64,000 nt of DNA from Flavitalea plasmicola (GTDB lineage Bacteria; Bacteroidota; Bacteroidia; Chitinophagales; Chitinophagaceae): positions 434,001 through 498,000 of the forward strand of contig NZ_JAUOTO010000005.1 of the NCBI RefSeq assembly GCF_030546645.1, in the 5' to 3' direction. The position numbers and the translations under genes were made by a program. Numbering within the stretch: the stretch's first letter is position 1; each line of letters starts with the position of its first letter. Below are positions 26,063 to 34,630 of the stretch, piece by piece. Under the pieces are notes generated by a model. It did no database searches. It saw only the letters and a program-made list of their open reading frames with translations, and was not told the DNA's origin.

Positions 26063-27484
26063 ATGAGCTATAAATTGTTGACAGCAGCACTCATTTTATT
26101 CCTGGTGACAGGCATAGGCCCGGATGTCAGGGCACAGGCTTCGGAAGATTCGGCTTTTTTGCGGCGGCTGGCGGACGTGATACTGACGGATGGCAAGGCT
26201 TATGAAGATCTGCGGGTGCTTACCAAGACGGTGGGCCCAAGGCTGTCGGGGAGCGCGGGATATTATAAGGCGGAGGCCTGGGGACAGAAGGCCTTTCAGG
26301 CGGCAAATGCGGATAAGGTATGGTTGCAGGAATGTATGGTACCCCATTGGGTAAGAGGCGGCAGGGATTCCGCGTCTTTTGAGGTGCCATCGGGCGCCGG
26401 TACGGTGAGCCGTGCATCCGGGCGCCATGGGCTGGACATCCTGGCGTTGGGCAATTCCGTTGGCACGGGCCCGAAAGGGATCACAGCGCCTGTTGTGCTG
26501 ATCCATTCCTTCGAGGAGCTGCAGCAGCGTAAGGATGAAGTGAAAGGCAAGATCGTCTTCTATAACTATCCATTCAATCCTACGTTCGTGGAGACATTCC
26601 GGTCGTATGGGGATGCCGTGCGCTATCGTGTCTTTGGGCCATCCCAGGCTGCAAAGTATGGGGCGCTGGCGGTGCTGGTGCGGTCCATGTCGCATTCGGT
26701 GGATAACAATCCTCATACGGGCGCCCTGGTATATAATGATAGTTTTCCCAAGATCCCGGCAGCGGCGGTAGGCCTTCAGGATGCGGACAAGCTGGCGGCG
26801 GCTATCGGACATGGTGGCGAAGTGCGGGTCTTTCTCCGGACGCCGGCACACATGCTGGCGGATACGGCCGCGCATAATGTCATCGGTGAGATCAGGGGCA
26901 GCCTGAGCCCGGAGGAGTATATCACGGTGGGCGGTCACCTGGATTCCTGGGACCCTGCGGAAGGCGCCATGGATGACGGGACGGGCTGTGTGCAGTCCAT
27001 CGAAGTGCTGCGGGCATTTAAAGCGATGGGCTATACGCCGAAGCATACCATCCGCGCCGTGCTCTTCGCCAATGAAGAAAATGGCGGCAGGGGCGGTGAT
27101 AAATATATGGAAGAGGCAAAGGCCAAAGGCGAGCGGCATCTTTTCGCCCTGGAAAGCGATGCGGGCGGATTTACGCCCCGGAGCTTCAGCATGGGGGTAT
27201 CGGATACCCAGCTGGCGGCCATCCAGCCCTGGTTAAAATTATTGCGGCCCTATGGCGTGTACGAATTTGCGAAAGGCGGCGGCGGCGCGGATGTGGATCC
27301 CATGCAAAAGCTGGGCGTGGCCGTGGGCGAGCTGCGGCCGGACTCACAGCGTTATTTCGATTATCATCATTCGCGGAAAGATGTGCTGGAAGTGGTGAAC
27401 AAGCGGGAGATGGAGCTGGGGGCATTCAATATGGCGGCCCTGATCTACCTGGTGGATAAATACGGGTGGGAGGGAGGATTATGA
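26063..27484 (+). CDS. Secreted M28 family zinc metallopeptidase
   Basis: This 473-residue protein has a signal peptide (ends VRAQ) and a PA-like insert before the M28 catalytic domain. Two-zinc ligands and catalytic residues are visible: His292 in GGHLDSWD, Asp304 in AMDDGTG, Glu338-Glu339 in ANEENGG, an Asp in LESDAGG and a His in DYHHSRKD. It should act as an aminopeptidase or carboxypeptidase in the periplasm or outside the cell. I start at MSYKLLTAAL, where the signal begins. Its stop overlaps the next ATG by 4 bases (ATGA). Confidence 0.9.
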   Translation: MSYKLLTAALILFLVTGIGPDVRAQASEDSAFLRRLADVILTDGKAYEDLRVLTKTVGPRLSGSAGYYKAEAWGQKAFQAANADKVWLQECMVPHWVRGGRDSASFEVPSGAGTVSRASGRHGLDILALGNSVGTGPKGITAPVVLIHSFEELQQRKDEVKGKIVFYNYPFNPTFVETFRSYGDAVRYRVFGPSQAAKYGALAVLVRSMSHSVDNNPHTGALVYNDSFPKIPAAAVGLQDADKLAAAIGHGGEVRVFLRTPAHMLADTAAHNVIGEIRGSLSPEEYITVGGHLDSWDPAEGAMDDGTGCVQSIEVLRAFKAMGYTPKHTIRAVLFANEENGGRGGDKYMEEAKAKGERHLFALESDAGGFTPRSFSMGVSDTQLAAIQPWLKLLRPYGVYEFAKGGGGADVDPMQKLGVAVGELRPDSQRYFDYHHSRKDVLEVVNKREMELGAFNMAALIYLVDKYGWEGGL

Positions 27485-27858
27485 ATACATTCCTGAAAAT
27501 AGCGACAGGCGTGGTCATTGCGGGGCTGGTGGTCTTTATCCTGTTCCGGTATTTCTTTGTTTTCGGCCGGGGGGTGAAAGCGGGAGAGCTGAACTATGTG
27601 GTGGAAAAAGGGTATCTGTTCAAGACGTACGAGGGCAAGCTGATCCAGAGCGGGATCCGGAGCAAGGCGCCGGGATCGGTGCAGTCGTATGAGTTCGAGT
27701 TTTCCATTGCAGACCCGGCTATTGCGAAGAAATTGATGGTCAACAGCGGGAAGATGGTGCAGCTGCATTATAAGGAATATGTGGGGACATTGCCATGGAG
27801 GGGGTATAGCAATTTTGTGGTGGACAGTATTTTGTCGATCACGGATTTGCCGAGGTAG
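27481..27858 (+). CDS. Small membrane-anchored hypothetical protein
   Basis: A 125-residue protein with one N-terminal membrane helix (about 5-28) and a periplasmic domain (GVKAGELNYVVEKGYLFKTYEGKL) of a type found widely in Bacteroidota, sometimes mislabelled as 6-phosphogluconate dehydrogenase. The start overlaps the M28 peptidase stop, so the two are translationally coupled. No catalytic motif is seen. Confidence 0.75.
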   Translation: MNTFLKIATGVVIAGLVVFILFRYFFVFGRGVKAGELNYVVEKGYLFKTYEGKLIQSGIRSKAPGSVQSYEFEFSIADPAIAKKLMVNSGKMVQLHYKEYVGTLPWRGYSNFVVDSILSITDLPR

Positions 27859-27876
27859 AGTGGCAGCCTGCCGGGC

Positions 27877-28650
27877 TCACCTGGCCATGAGGCAAAAGAT
27901 CGCAGGCTGCTTGTGCAGGTTGGGGAAGTCGGCGGTGCCGGAGGATGACGGACCTGTTTGCTGGCCGGCGATGGCGGCCTGCGCCAGTTGCTTCCATTCC
28001 GCGATCGTGCGGGTGCGGATGAACTCTCCCGGTCCCGTGAGATTGGCTGCGATGCACAGCTGCGTAGTGGGCCGGCAGGTCTGGAGGATGGTCTCTATCA
28101 GTTGATTATTCCGGTAAGGTGTTTCTATAAATAGCTGGGTGCAATGCAGCCGTTGGGATTCGGCTTCCAGGTCCCGGAGGGCTTTTGCCCGGCCGGCATT
28201 GTCCACGGGCAGATAGCCTGCAAAGCGGAACTGCTGCCCATTCATGCCGCTGGCCATCAGGGCGAGCAGGATGGAGCTGGGGCCTACGAGGGGCCGGACG
28301 GTGGCGCCGGCCTGGTGGGCTGCTTCGGTGAGTATCTGGCCGGGATCGGCTACTCCGGGACAGCCGGCTTCGCTGATGAGCCCGATGGTCCTGCCTTCCT
28401 TCAGCTGCTGTCTGAAGATCGCTTTTACTTCTTCTTCGGCCTTATGGATGGGGTACCATTGGTAATGGTCGATGACCATTTCTTTCCACAGGGCTTTCAG
28501 GTAGCGGCGGGCGCTGCGCTCGTTCTCCACGAAAAAGACTTCGCAGGCTTTTACGGCGTCCAATATATAAGGCGGCAGGGGGGCCAGGGAATGCTCATCC
28601 AGGTAAGCGGGGATCAGATAGACGGTGGATGTGGAGACGGTAGATGCCAT
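27877..28650 (-). CDS. RsmI-like SAM-dependent methyltransferase (tetrapyrrole methylase fold)
   Basis: The 257-residue protein has the fold shared by RsmI and cobalamin methyltransferases: the N-terminal strand TVYLIPAYL, the motif GLISEAGCPGVADPG for SAM binding, and GPSSILLALMASGMNGQQF. RsmI methylates C1402 of 16S rRNA. Bacteroidota carry a canonical RsmI plus this shorter relative, usually labelled only as a SAM-dependent methyltransferase, so I do not assign rsmI. A Gly/Ser/Thr-rich tail insertion (GQQTGPSSSGTAD) is unusual. It is convergent with the small membrane protein. Confidence 0.8.
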   Translation of the reverse strand: MASTVSTSTVYLIPAYLDEHSLAPLPPYILDAVKACEVFFVENERSARRYLKALWKEMVIDHYQWYPIHKAEEEVKAIFRQQLKEGRTIGLISEAGCPGVADPGQILTEAAHQAGATVRPLVGPSSILLALMASGMNGQQFRFAGYLPVDNAGRAKALRDLEAESQRLHCTQLFIETPYRNNQLIETILQTCRPTTQLCIAANLTGPGEFIRTRTIAEWKQLAQAAIAGQQTGPSSSGTADFPNLHKQPAIFCLMAR

Positions 28651-28698
28651 AAATGATCGTTGTTAGATGAATATAGGATATGGATGACCCGTCCTGCG

Positions 28699-29457
28699 CT
28701 ATTCCAGGTTTTGATGATAAAGGCTGATGGTTGCGGCGATGACGGCATAGGCGGGCGCCAGCACCCAGCCCAGGATAGGAATAAAGTGCATCCCATAGAA
28801 CACCAGTCCATTGCCGATGGCCAGCCCCTTGTGCTGACCGATGTAAGCGACGCTGGCGGGCGAGTCGAGGTTATGCCGCTGGCAGCTGTAGTCCAGCATC
28901 GAGAACCCATAATAATAGCTCTCCACGAAAATGCAGATGACGGGCGTGATCCACCCTACCAGGGGAAAAAAGGAAAGGATCAGCAGGGAGATGATGTACA
29001 CGGTCTGCCAGAGGCTATTGCGGATGGCCAGCCGGATGCCCCGGCGCATGTCGCGGAGGACCTGGTCTGTCTGGAAGGAGTATTCCTTACCATTGATCAG
29101 CGCCTGGGTCTGCTGGCTGAGATAAGCGAAGACGGGGGAGCCGATGATCAGGATCAGGTATTTGAAAAGAGAGAAATAAAAGAAGAAGAGCACCAGCCGC
29201 ACCATGATCTCGCCCATCACGAACAGGAAGCTCAGGGCAGCGCTCTGCTGGTGGTGCAGCCATCTTCCCACACCCGCGAGCTGGCTCAGCCAGGTGATGG
29301 CCTTGCTGGAGGACTCCAGGAAGAAGTACATGCCCACACTGAAAAGAAGGGTATAAAGAATGCCGGGGATCAGGATCCATTTCCACAGTTTGTGCTTAGT
29401 AATGAAATGATGGGCCTTGACGTAAGACTGAAAGGCTATAATAATTTCCTTAAGCAA
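28699..29457 (-). CDS. EI24/CysZ-like integral membrane protein
   Basis: A 252-residue protein with about five hydrophobic segments (roughly 26-48, 70-105, 145-175 and 215-240), matching the EI24/CysZ family. It shows the family-type loop SPVFAYLSQQTQALINGKEY and FFPLVGWITPVICIFVESYYYGFSMLDY. CysZ is a sulfate permease in enterobacteria; relatives in Bacteroidota have no proven substrate. It follows the divergent 3-methyladenine glycosylase gene. Confidence 0.78.
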   Translation of the reverse strand: MLKEIIIAFQSYVKAHHFITKHKLWKWILIPGILYTLLFSVGMYFFLESSSKAITWLSQLAGVGRWLHHQQSAALSFLFVMGEIMVRLVLFFFYFSLFKYLILIIGSPVFAYLSQQTQALINGKEYSFQTDQVLRDMRRGIRLAIRNSLWQTVYIISLLILSFFPLVGWITPVICIFVESYYYGFSMLDYSCQRHNLDSPASVAYIGQHKGLAIGNGLVFYGMHFIPILGWVLAPAYAVIAATISLYHQNLE

Positions 29458-29538
29458 GATGAGGGTCTTTTATGTTACTTTGTTCGTTCGTACAATGGTT
29501 ATAACGCTTAATACCGTCAAACTTAAATTATTTATTTG

Positions 29539-30156
29539 GTGGGGACCATAAAAAAGCTGGATAATTCTTTCTATGACAGGCCGGACGTGGTGAGGATCGC
29601 GCGGGAATTGCTGGGGAAAGTATTGGTGACGGAGCTTGAAGGCGGGCGTACGTCGGGTCGTATCGTGGAAGTGGAAGCCTACAACGGCGTGGTGGACCGG
29701 GCTTCCCATGCATGGTCCGGCAGGAGGACCCGGCGGACGGAGGTGATGTACAGGGAAGGCGGCACCGCTTATGTATACCTGATCTATGGCATTCACCACC
29801 TGTTCAATGTGGTCACCAATAAGAAGGACATCCCTCACGCTGTATTGGTCCGGGCCCTGGAACCCCTGGAAGGCATTCCACTGATGCTGAAAAGAACGGA
29901 CAAGGTCAAGCCGGATCATTCGCTTACCAGGGGCCCGGGCAATCTATCCAAGGCCATGGGACTGGCGACGCTGCATACGGGCTATTCATTGTATGAAGGG
30001 GAGATATACATCGGTGACGATGGTCACCGGGTGCGTCCCGCGGAGATCGTGGCTACGCCGAGGATCGGGGTGGATTATGCGGGGCCGGATGCGGCACTGC
30101 CCTACCGGTTCTTTGTGAAAGGGAACCCTTATGTCAGCGGGAAGAAGACCGTATAA
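29539..30156 (+). CDS. DNA-3-methyladenine glycosylase (AAG/MPG family)
   Basis: The enzyme removes alkylated purines from DNA to start base-excision repair. The family pattern is clear: ARELLGKVLVTEL, VEVEAYNGVVDRASHAWSGRRTRR (with the catalytic Glu and His region), MYREGGTAYVYLIYGIHHLFNVVT, and GPGNLSKAMGL. No ATG lies near the expected start. Where homologues begin with Met-Lys-Lys-Leu, this gene has ATA-AAA-AAG-CTG, and the nearest usable starts are GTG at 29539 or TTG at 29536. I use the GTG. A TTACTTTG box lies upstream at about 29474. Confidence 0.88.
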   Translation: MGTIKKLDNSFYDRPDVVRIARELLGKVLVTELEGGRTSGRIVEVEAYNGVVDRASHAWSGRRTRRTEVMYREGGTAYVYLIYGIHHLFNVVTNKKDIPHAVLVRALEPLEGIPLMLKRTDKVKPDHSLTRGPGNLSKAMGLATLHTGYSLYEGEIYIGDDGHRVRPAEIVATPRIGVDYAGPDAALPYRFFVKGNPYVSGKKTV

Positions 30157-30269
30157 GCATGATGGGCCCGGGCCATTGGCAAACTCTCCATTGCCATTCA
30201 TCTTACAGGGACGGCCACAGGTGAGATGGCTGTTGCAGGCAAAAGCCTACTCCATAGATTTACTTTCTT

Positions 30270-31562
30270 ATGAAGAAAAATATTGCCTTGATCGTGCTGA
30301 TGATGACAGGGGTGGGCATGCTCTTCTCCTGCCATAAGAAAAATGACGCTGGCGGCGGCGCTGCCGGTCCCCTGCAGCTGACTTCGTTTGCTCCTGCCAG
30401 TGCTGCCAGTGATTCCATTGTTACCATTACGGGTACGGGCTTTAGCCGGACCTTGTCTGAGGATGTGGTGACATTCGGCGATAAGCCTGCGGTGGTCACT
30501 GCGGCCAGTGTAACCAGCCTGTCGGTGAAAGTGCCGGTGGGCGCGAAAGATGGAAAGATAACGGTGAAGGTGGGGGCGCAGGCTGTAAGTGCGGCTACTG
30601 ATTTCAGTTATATCTATACAGTGACCACCCTTGCAGGCAGCGGGGTGGGCGGCAACATCGATGCGAAAGGACCGGATGCCAGGTTTTCCCACCCCCGGGG
30701 TGTGGCGGTGGACGGCGCCGGGAATGTTTTCGTGTCCGATGCGGGCAATGATTTCATCCGCAAGGTGGCGCCGGATGGTACGGTGACTTCTTTTGTAGGT
30801 ATCAAAGGGTTAGCCATTTTCAATGATCCGGGGCAGATTGTTGTCGATGCCGCGGGCAATGTGTACGTGGCCGATGAGGGTTATCACCAGATCCAGCAGA
30901 TCACGCCGGATGGCAACCATTTTGTCCTGGCGGGCAATGGGACGCCCGGCACGAAGAACGGGGTGGGGACCAATGCGCAATTCAACCATCCCACGGGCGT
31001 CGCGCAGGACAAATTTGGCAACCTCTATGTAGCGGACGAATACAACAGCGTGATCCGGAAGATCGATCCGAATGGGGTGGTGTCGGTGGTGGCAGGGGAT
31101 ATAACGCAGCTCTCCGGCTTCAGGGACGGTCCTGCCGCGAGCGCTAAATTTTTCTATCCTTCAAGTGTTGCGGTGGATGACAATATCAATATCTATGTAA
31201 CGGATATGGACAATCACCGGATCCGGAAGATCAATGCCGCGGGGATCGTCAGCACGCTGGCGGGCACGGGCGAGGAGGGTTTTGCGGATGGGCCGGGCAA
31301 TATGGCCAAGTTCGATTTTCCCAGGCAGCTGGCGGTGGACAAGGCGGGGAATGTCTTTGTGGCTGATTACGGTAATAGCAGGATACGTAAGATCACGCCG
31401 GATGGTGTTGTCAGCACGATAGCGGGGATCAGCACGCCGGGATTTGTGGATGGCGCCGGTGGCGTGGCAAGGTTCAATGATCCTGTAGGCATCACGGTGG
31501 ATGTCGATGGCGCGATCTATGTGGCGGATTTTATCAACAACTGTATCCGCAAGATCCGGTGA
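30270..31562 (+). CDS. IPT/TIG plus NHL-repeat lipoprotein (first of a tandem pair)
   Basis: A 430-residue lipoprotein (lipobox MLFSC) with one IPT/TIG immunoglobulin-like domain (about 35-115, LTSFAPASAASDSIVTITG). It is followed by five to six NHL beta-propeller repeats, each with the pattern GVAVDGAGNVFVSDAGNDFIRKV. Such proteins are surface or periplasmic and are thought to bind partners or glycans; no enzyme motif is present. The next gene has the same layout and starts within a few bases, so the two form a duplicated operon. Confidence 0.85.
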   Translation: MKKNIALIVLMMTGVGMLFSCHKKNDAGGGAAGPLQLTSFAPASAASDSIVTITGTGFSRTLSEDVVTFGDKPAVVTAASVTSLSVKVPVGAKDGKITVKVGAQAVSAATDFSYIYTVTTLAGSGVGGNIDAKGPDARFSHPRGVAVDGAGNVFVSDAGNDFIRKVAPDGTVTSFVGIKGLAIFNDPGQIVVDAAGNVYVADEGYHQIQQITPDGNHFVLAGNGTPGTKNGVGTNAQFNHPTGVAQDKFGNLYVADEYNSVIRKIDPNGVVSVVAGDITQLSGFRDGPAASAKFFYPSSVAVDDNINIYVTDMDNHRIRKINAAGIVSTLAGTGEEGFADGPGNMAKFDFPRQLAVDKAGNVFVADYGNSRIRKITPDGVVSTIAGISTPGFVDGAGGVARFNDPVGITVDVDGAIYVADFINNCIRKIR

Positions 31563-31567
31563 ATACA

Positions 31568-32848
31568 ATGAGAAATTGCTTTATCATATTGCTGGCGGGC
31601 CTGCCGGGCTTCGTCTGTTCCTGCCGTAAAACGACAGACCCGCCCGAGGACAAAGTGTTGAAGATTACCGCATTCAGCCCGGACAGCGGCGCGGGCGGCG
31701 CTGTGGTGCAGATCTCCGGGTCCGGGTTCAGCAGCATTGTGCCTGAAAATAAGGTGAGCTTTAATGGTAAGCCGGCCATCGTCATGGCCGCCTCGCCCAC
31801 GAGCCTGGCGGTGAAAGTGCCGATGACGGCGGGTGACGGGAAGATCTTTGTTCAGACAGGGGCCGCTTCGGTGCGTTCCTTTACGGATTTTAGTTATGTC
31901 TATACGGTGTCGACGCTGGCAGGCGGCGATGCGGCGGGCTTTGCGGAGGGCAAAGGGGCAGATGCGCGGTTTTCCGGACCTGTTGGCGTGGCCGTGGATG
32001 GCATTGGGAATGTCTATGTCGCGGATAACGGGAACAACCGGATCCGTAAGATCCAGCCGGACGGGACGGTGACGACGTTGGCGGGAGACGGGTCTGCGGC
32101 GTTGCTGAACGGGCCGGGCTCCCTGGCGCTGGATGCTACCGGTGATCTATACGTGTCGGGAGACGGCATCAACGGGGTGGAGAAGGTGACGCCGGACGGG
32201 GCCATCAGCATACTGGCAGGTGTTCAAAATGGCGGTTATAAGGAAGGCAGGGGGCCGGAAGCATTGTTCAATGGCGTGCTGGGTATTGCAATCGATAAAT
32301 ACGGGAATGTCTATGCCGCGGACCTGGGAAACAATGTGATCCGGAAGATCAACCCACTGGGCGTGACGACCGCCTTTGCGGGTAACCATGTCAGCGGGTA
32401 TGTGGATACTTACAGCACAGATGCGGAATTCAGCGGTCCCATCGGCCTGGCCGTCGACGCGGCCGGGAATGTCTATACAACGGAGATCAATAACAAGCGG
32501 ATCCGTAAGATCGACCCGGGCGGGCTGGTCAGTTCGGTAGCGGGCAATGGTCAATTCGGGACGGCCGATGGAGTGGGCGCCGGGGCGCGGTTTGACTTTG
32601 TCCCTGCCCTGGCTACGGACGCTGCGGGGAATGTGTATGCTGCGGACAGATTTAATTGTAATATCCGGAAGATCACACCTGCGGGCGTCGTCACTACGAT
32701 CGCGGGCGGTACAAGCAGGGCGCGCGCTTTTGCGGACGGCGCGGGTCCCGACGCGCGGTTCAACAACCCGGCGGGTATTGCCGTGGATGGGAGCGGAGTG
32801 ATCTATGTGGCGGATGTGATGAATAACAGGATCAGGAAGCTGCAATAA
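31568..32848 (+). CDS. IPT/TIG plus NHL-repeat lipoprotein (second of a tandem pair)
   Basis: A 426-residue paralogue of the preceding gene: lipobox FVCSC, one TIG domain (ITAFSPDSGAGGAVVQISG) and about six NHL repeats (GVAVDGIGNVYVADNGNNRIRKI). I take ATG 31568, 5 bases past the upstream stop; a GTG at 31559 overlapping that stop is the alternative. The strongest match between the two copies is in the repeat cores, while the connecting loops differ, as expected for divergence after duplication. Confidence 0.85.
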   Translation: MRNCFIILLAGLPGFVCSCRKTTDPPEDKVLKITAFSPDSGAGGAVVQISGSGFSSIVPENKVSFNGKPAIVMAASPTSLAVKVPMTAGDGKIFVQTGAASVRSFTDFSYVYTVSTLAGGDAAGFAEGKGADARFSGPVGVAVDGIGNVYVADNGNNRIRKIQPDGTVTTLAGDGSAALLNGPGSLALDATGDLYVSGDGINGVEKVTPDGAISILAGVQNGGYKEGRGPEALFNGVLGIAIDKYGNVYAADLGNNVIRKINPLGVTTAFAGNHVSGYVDTYSTDAEFSGPIGLAVDAAGNVYTTEINNKRIRKIDPGGLVSSVAGNGQFGTADGVGAGARFDFVPALATDAAGNVYAADRFNCNIRKITPAGVVTTIAGGTSRARAFADGAGPDARFNNPAGIAVDGSGVIYVADVMNNRIRKLQ

Positions 32849-32895
32849 GTGTCACTGCCCGGATGTAATAGCGCATGATGTGTTTTTTTGGGGCG

Positions 32896-32903
32896 TATCT
32901 TTG
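32896..32903 (+). promoter_or_regulatory. Bacteroidota -7 box (TATCTTTG) for yjbQ
   Basis: An exact TAnnTTTG match ends 6 bases before the ATG of the yjbQ frame at 32910. It shows that the original gene began there and not at the upstream in-frame starts of the distal frame. Confidence 0.5.
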
Positions 32904-32909
32904 TGTCTT

Positions 32910-33391
32910 ATGAAGATCTATCAACGGTCGGTGACATTAAGGGAAAGAAGAAGAGGATTCCATCTCATTACGCGGGTAACCGAGTGAAACGAAGGTTACG
33001 AACGAGAAGGACCGTGTCGAAGCAGGTCCGACGAAGTTCTCTGGCGGCAATGCCGGAGATCGGGCAGATCCGGACGGGTATGTGCCAGGTGTTCATTCAA
33101 CATACTTCGGCGGCATTGACGATCAATGAGAATGCCGATCCAACGGTGCGGCAGGATTTTGAGACCTTTTTCAACAAGGCGGTGCCTGAGAATGATCCGG
33201 ATTACCGGCATAATGACGAGGGGCCGGATGACATGCCGGCGCACCTGAAGGCGGCGCTGCTGGGATGCTCTGTGCTAATGCCCATTACGAATGGGGAGCT
33301 GGCGTTGGGGACCTGGCAGGGGGTTTATCTATGCGAGCATAGGGATCGTGGAGGCGAAAGGGATATTGTGGTTACGTGTTGGGGGGAGTAG
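32910..33391 (+). pseudogene. YjbQ-family protein gene disrupted by a short frame-breaking insertion
   Basis: YjbQ/UPF0047 proteins (about 140 residues) have been linked to thiamine phosphate synthase activity. The gene starts correctly (MKIYQRSVTLRERRRGFHLIT), but after codon 25 it meets a TGA at 32985. The rest of the protein, from MPEIGQIRTGMCQVF through the family core HTSAALTINENADPTVR and HLKAALLG, continues intact to 33391 in another frame. The DNA between does not fit the family and spans about 56-62 bases, not a multiple of three. Reinitiation at 33050 could still make a 113-residue C-terminal product, but a normal protein cannot be made. Confidence 0.8.
32985..33046. other. Short inserted element inside yjbQ with hairpin potential
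   Basis: This is the non-homologous block that breaks yjbQ. Its left edge contributes to the inverted pair gtaacc/ggttac (32976-32998) and its interior contains gacc/ggtc around gtgtcgaagca. It is rich in cgaa/gaag words at roughly 9-10-base spacing. It is too short for an insertion sequence and looks like a small repetitive element; the exact borders are uncertain by a few bases. Confidence 0.5.
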
Positions 33392-33416
33392 CTCATGGCT
33401 CGTAGCTCGTAGCTAA
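33390..33416. repeat. Short heptamer array after yjbQ
   Basis: Units agctcat, ggctcgt, agctcgt and agctaaa run in 7-bp phase from the yjbQ stop codon into the last codon of the convergent PorP-like gene. It is the smallest intergenic member of the repeat family seen after porV and near 21.9 and 24.0 kb. Confidence 0.6.
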
Positions 33417-34489
33417 AAACGGGGACACGGAATATCATGATGCCCGTCCGAAGGCTTCTTGATATAGATCAGCGATAATTCGATCCCTCCGCGGCTTTGC
33501 GAAGCCGTCTTCAACGAAGATACGTTCACATCATACGTCAACCCCAGGCTGAAACTGCCGTAGTCCAATCCCACATAAGGAATGATGGCATCCGTTACAT
33601 TGCTGAAGCGGCCCCAGGCGCCTGCATAAAAGTTGACGGGATTCTGCTCGTCCTGGCTGGCGCTGACGGCCCAGGCGCCACCGAAGACAATTTCATGGGC
33701 TCCCGCCTGCCTGTTGTACAATCCGCTGAGATAAAGTGTGCTGGGGCTGCCGGCCACAGGGAAATAAGCGCCCCCGTGGGCGGTAAAGCGGATGGGTACG
33801 TTGATGGTATCCACGCCCAGGAAGGATTCTTTCGGCCTGTTGAGGTGATAGGCTGAGACGCCCACATAATAGTTGTTATTACCGTTGGTAGAGCCATTGT
33901 ACAGCACGCCCAGGTTCATATCAAAATAGTGTACGCTGATGTACTGGTAGTTGATGATCTCGGTGGGGCTGCGCAGCCAGGTGCCGTCCAGCTGCAGGCC
34001 GTCCTCGAAAGTAAGCTTGTTCCCGTCCAGGCTCCTGTTGGCATAGGTGCCCTGGAAGCCGACGCCCAGCTGGTGCAGGCCGTCTTCGTCCAGCGCTTTG
34101 TGGTAGGCGGTGGAGAAAGAGACGAAGTTGCTGGTGAGGACCCCGCTGGCCGTCTTGTCTGTCATGGCCATCAGGCCGAGCCCCCAGGTGTCATTTTCCG
34201 GCAGGCGGCCGCGCAGGATGGGTGCATCGACGGATATCGTAGAGGTGATAAAGGCATTATTGATAGAAGGCCATTGGTTGCGATAGTTGCCGGCCACCCT
34301 TACCACGCCGTTGAACTTGCCGGTGAGGGCGGGGTTCAGTGTCAGGGGAGACGCGAAGAATTGGGAGAATCCAGGATCCTGTGCTTGCAGGGATTGATGG
34401 GAAAACATGATTCCAAAAAACAGGAAAAGGCATGCACTGGTGGTGCGGAGGTTTAATTTCTGGTAGTTCCTGTGCAACGTTGTCTTCAT
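33413..34489 (-). CDS. PorP/SprF family type IX secretion membrane protein
   Basis: A 358-residue protein with a long signal segment (ends LQAQ), beginning DPGFSQFFASPLTLNPALTG and continuing with a beta-barrel pattern ending GIELSLIYIKK. That start, with the Phe-Ser-Gln-Phe and Asn-Pro-Ala motifs, marks the PorP/SprF family of outer-membrane proteins, which anchor particular type IX cargo such as SprB. Copies are numerous in Bacteroidota genomes and usually sit beside a large cargo gene; none is adjacent here. It overlaps the heptamer tract at its 3' end. Confidence 0.88.
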   Translation of the reverse strand: MKTTLHRNYQKLNLRTTSACLFLFFGIMFSHQSLQAQDPGFSQFFASPLTLNPALTGKFNGVVRVAGNYRNQWPSINNAFITSTISVDAPILRGRLPENDTWGLGLMAMTDKTASGVLTSNFVSFSTAYHKALDEDGLHQLGVGFQGTYANRSLDGNKLTFEDGLQLDGTWLRSPTEIINYQYISVHYFDMNLGVLYNGSTNGNNNYYVGVSAYHLNRPKESFLGVDTINVPIRFTAHGGAYFPVAGSPSTLYLSGLYNRQAGAHEIVFGGAWAVSASQDEQNPVNFYAGAWGRFSNVTDAIIPYVGLDYGSFSLGLTYDVNVSSLKTASQSRGGIELSLIYIKKPSDGHHDIPCPRF

Positions 34490-34630
34490 AAACAGTTAAG
34501 GTCTCTCGTTTTACAATTTGGGCAGGGATAGTTCCATGCGCTTTCATTAATAGACGGCTAAATCTTTCTAAGGGTTGGTTTGACCAGGGATGGAGTCGAA
34601 AAATAATATAAATATTTGGCAAAACCAAGC

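Noticed and set aside
32888-33049. N-terminal extension of the distal yjbQ frame (Arg/Lys-rich)
   Set aside because: It begins upstream of the -7 box, on a TTG, and is a shadow of the true yjbQ start in another frame plus the inserted block.
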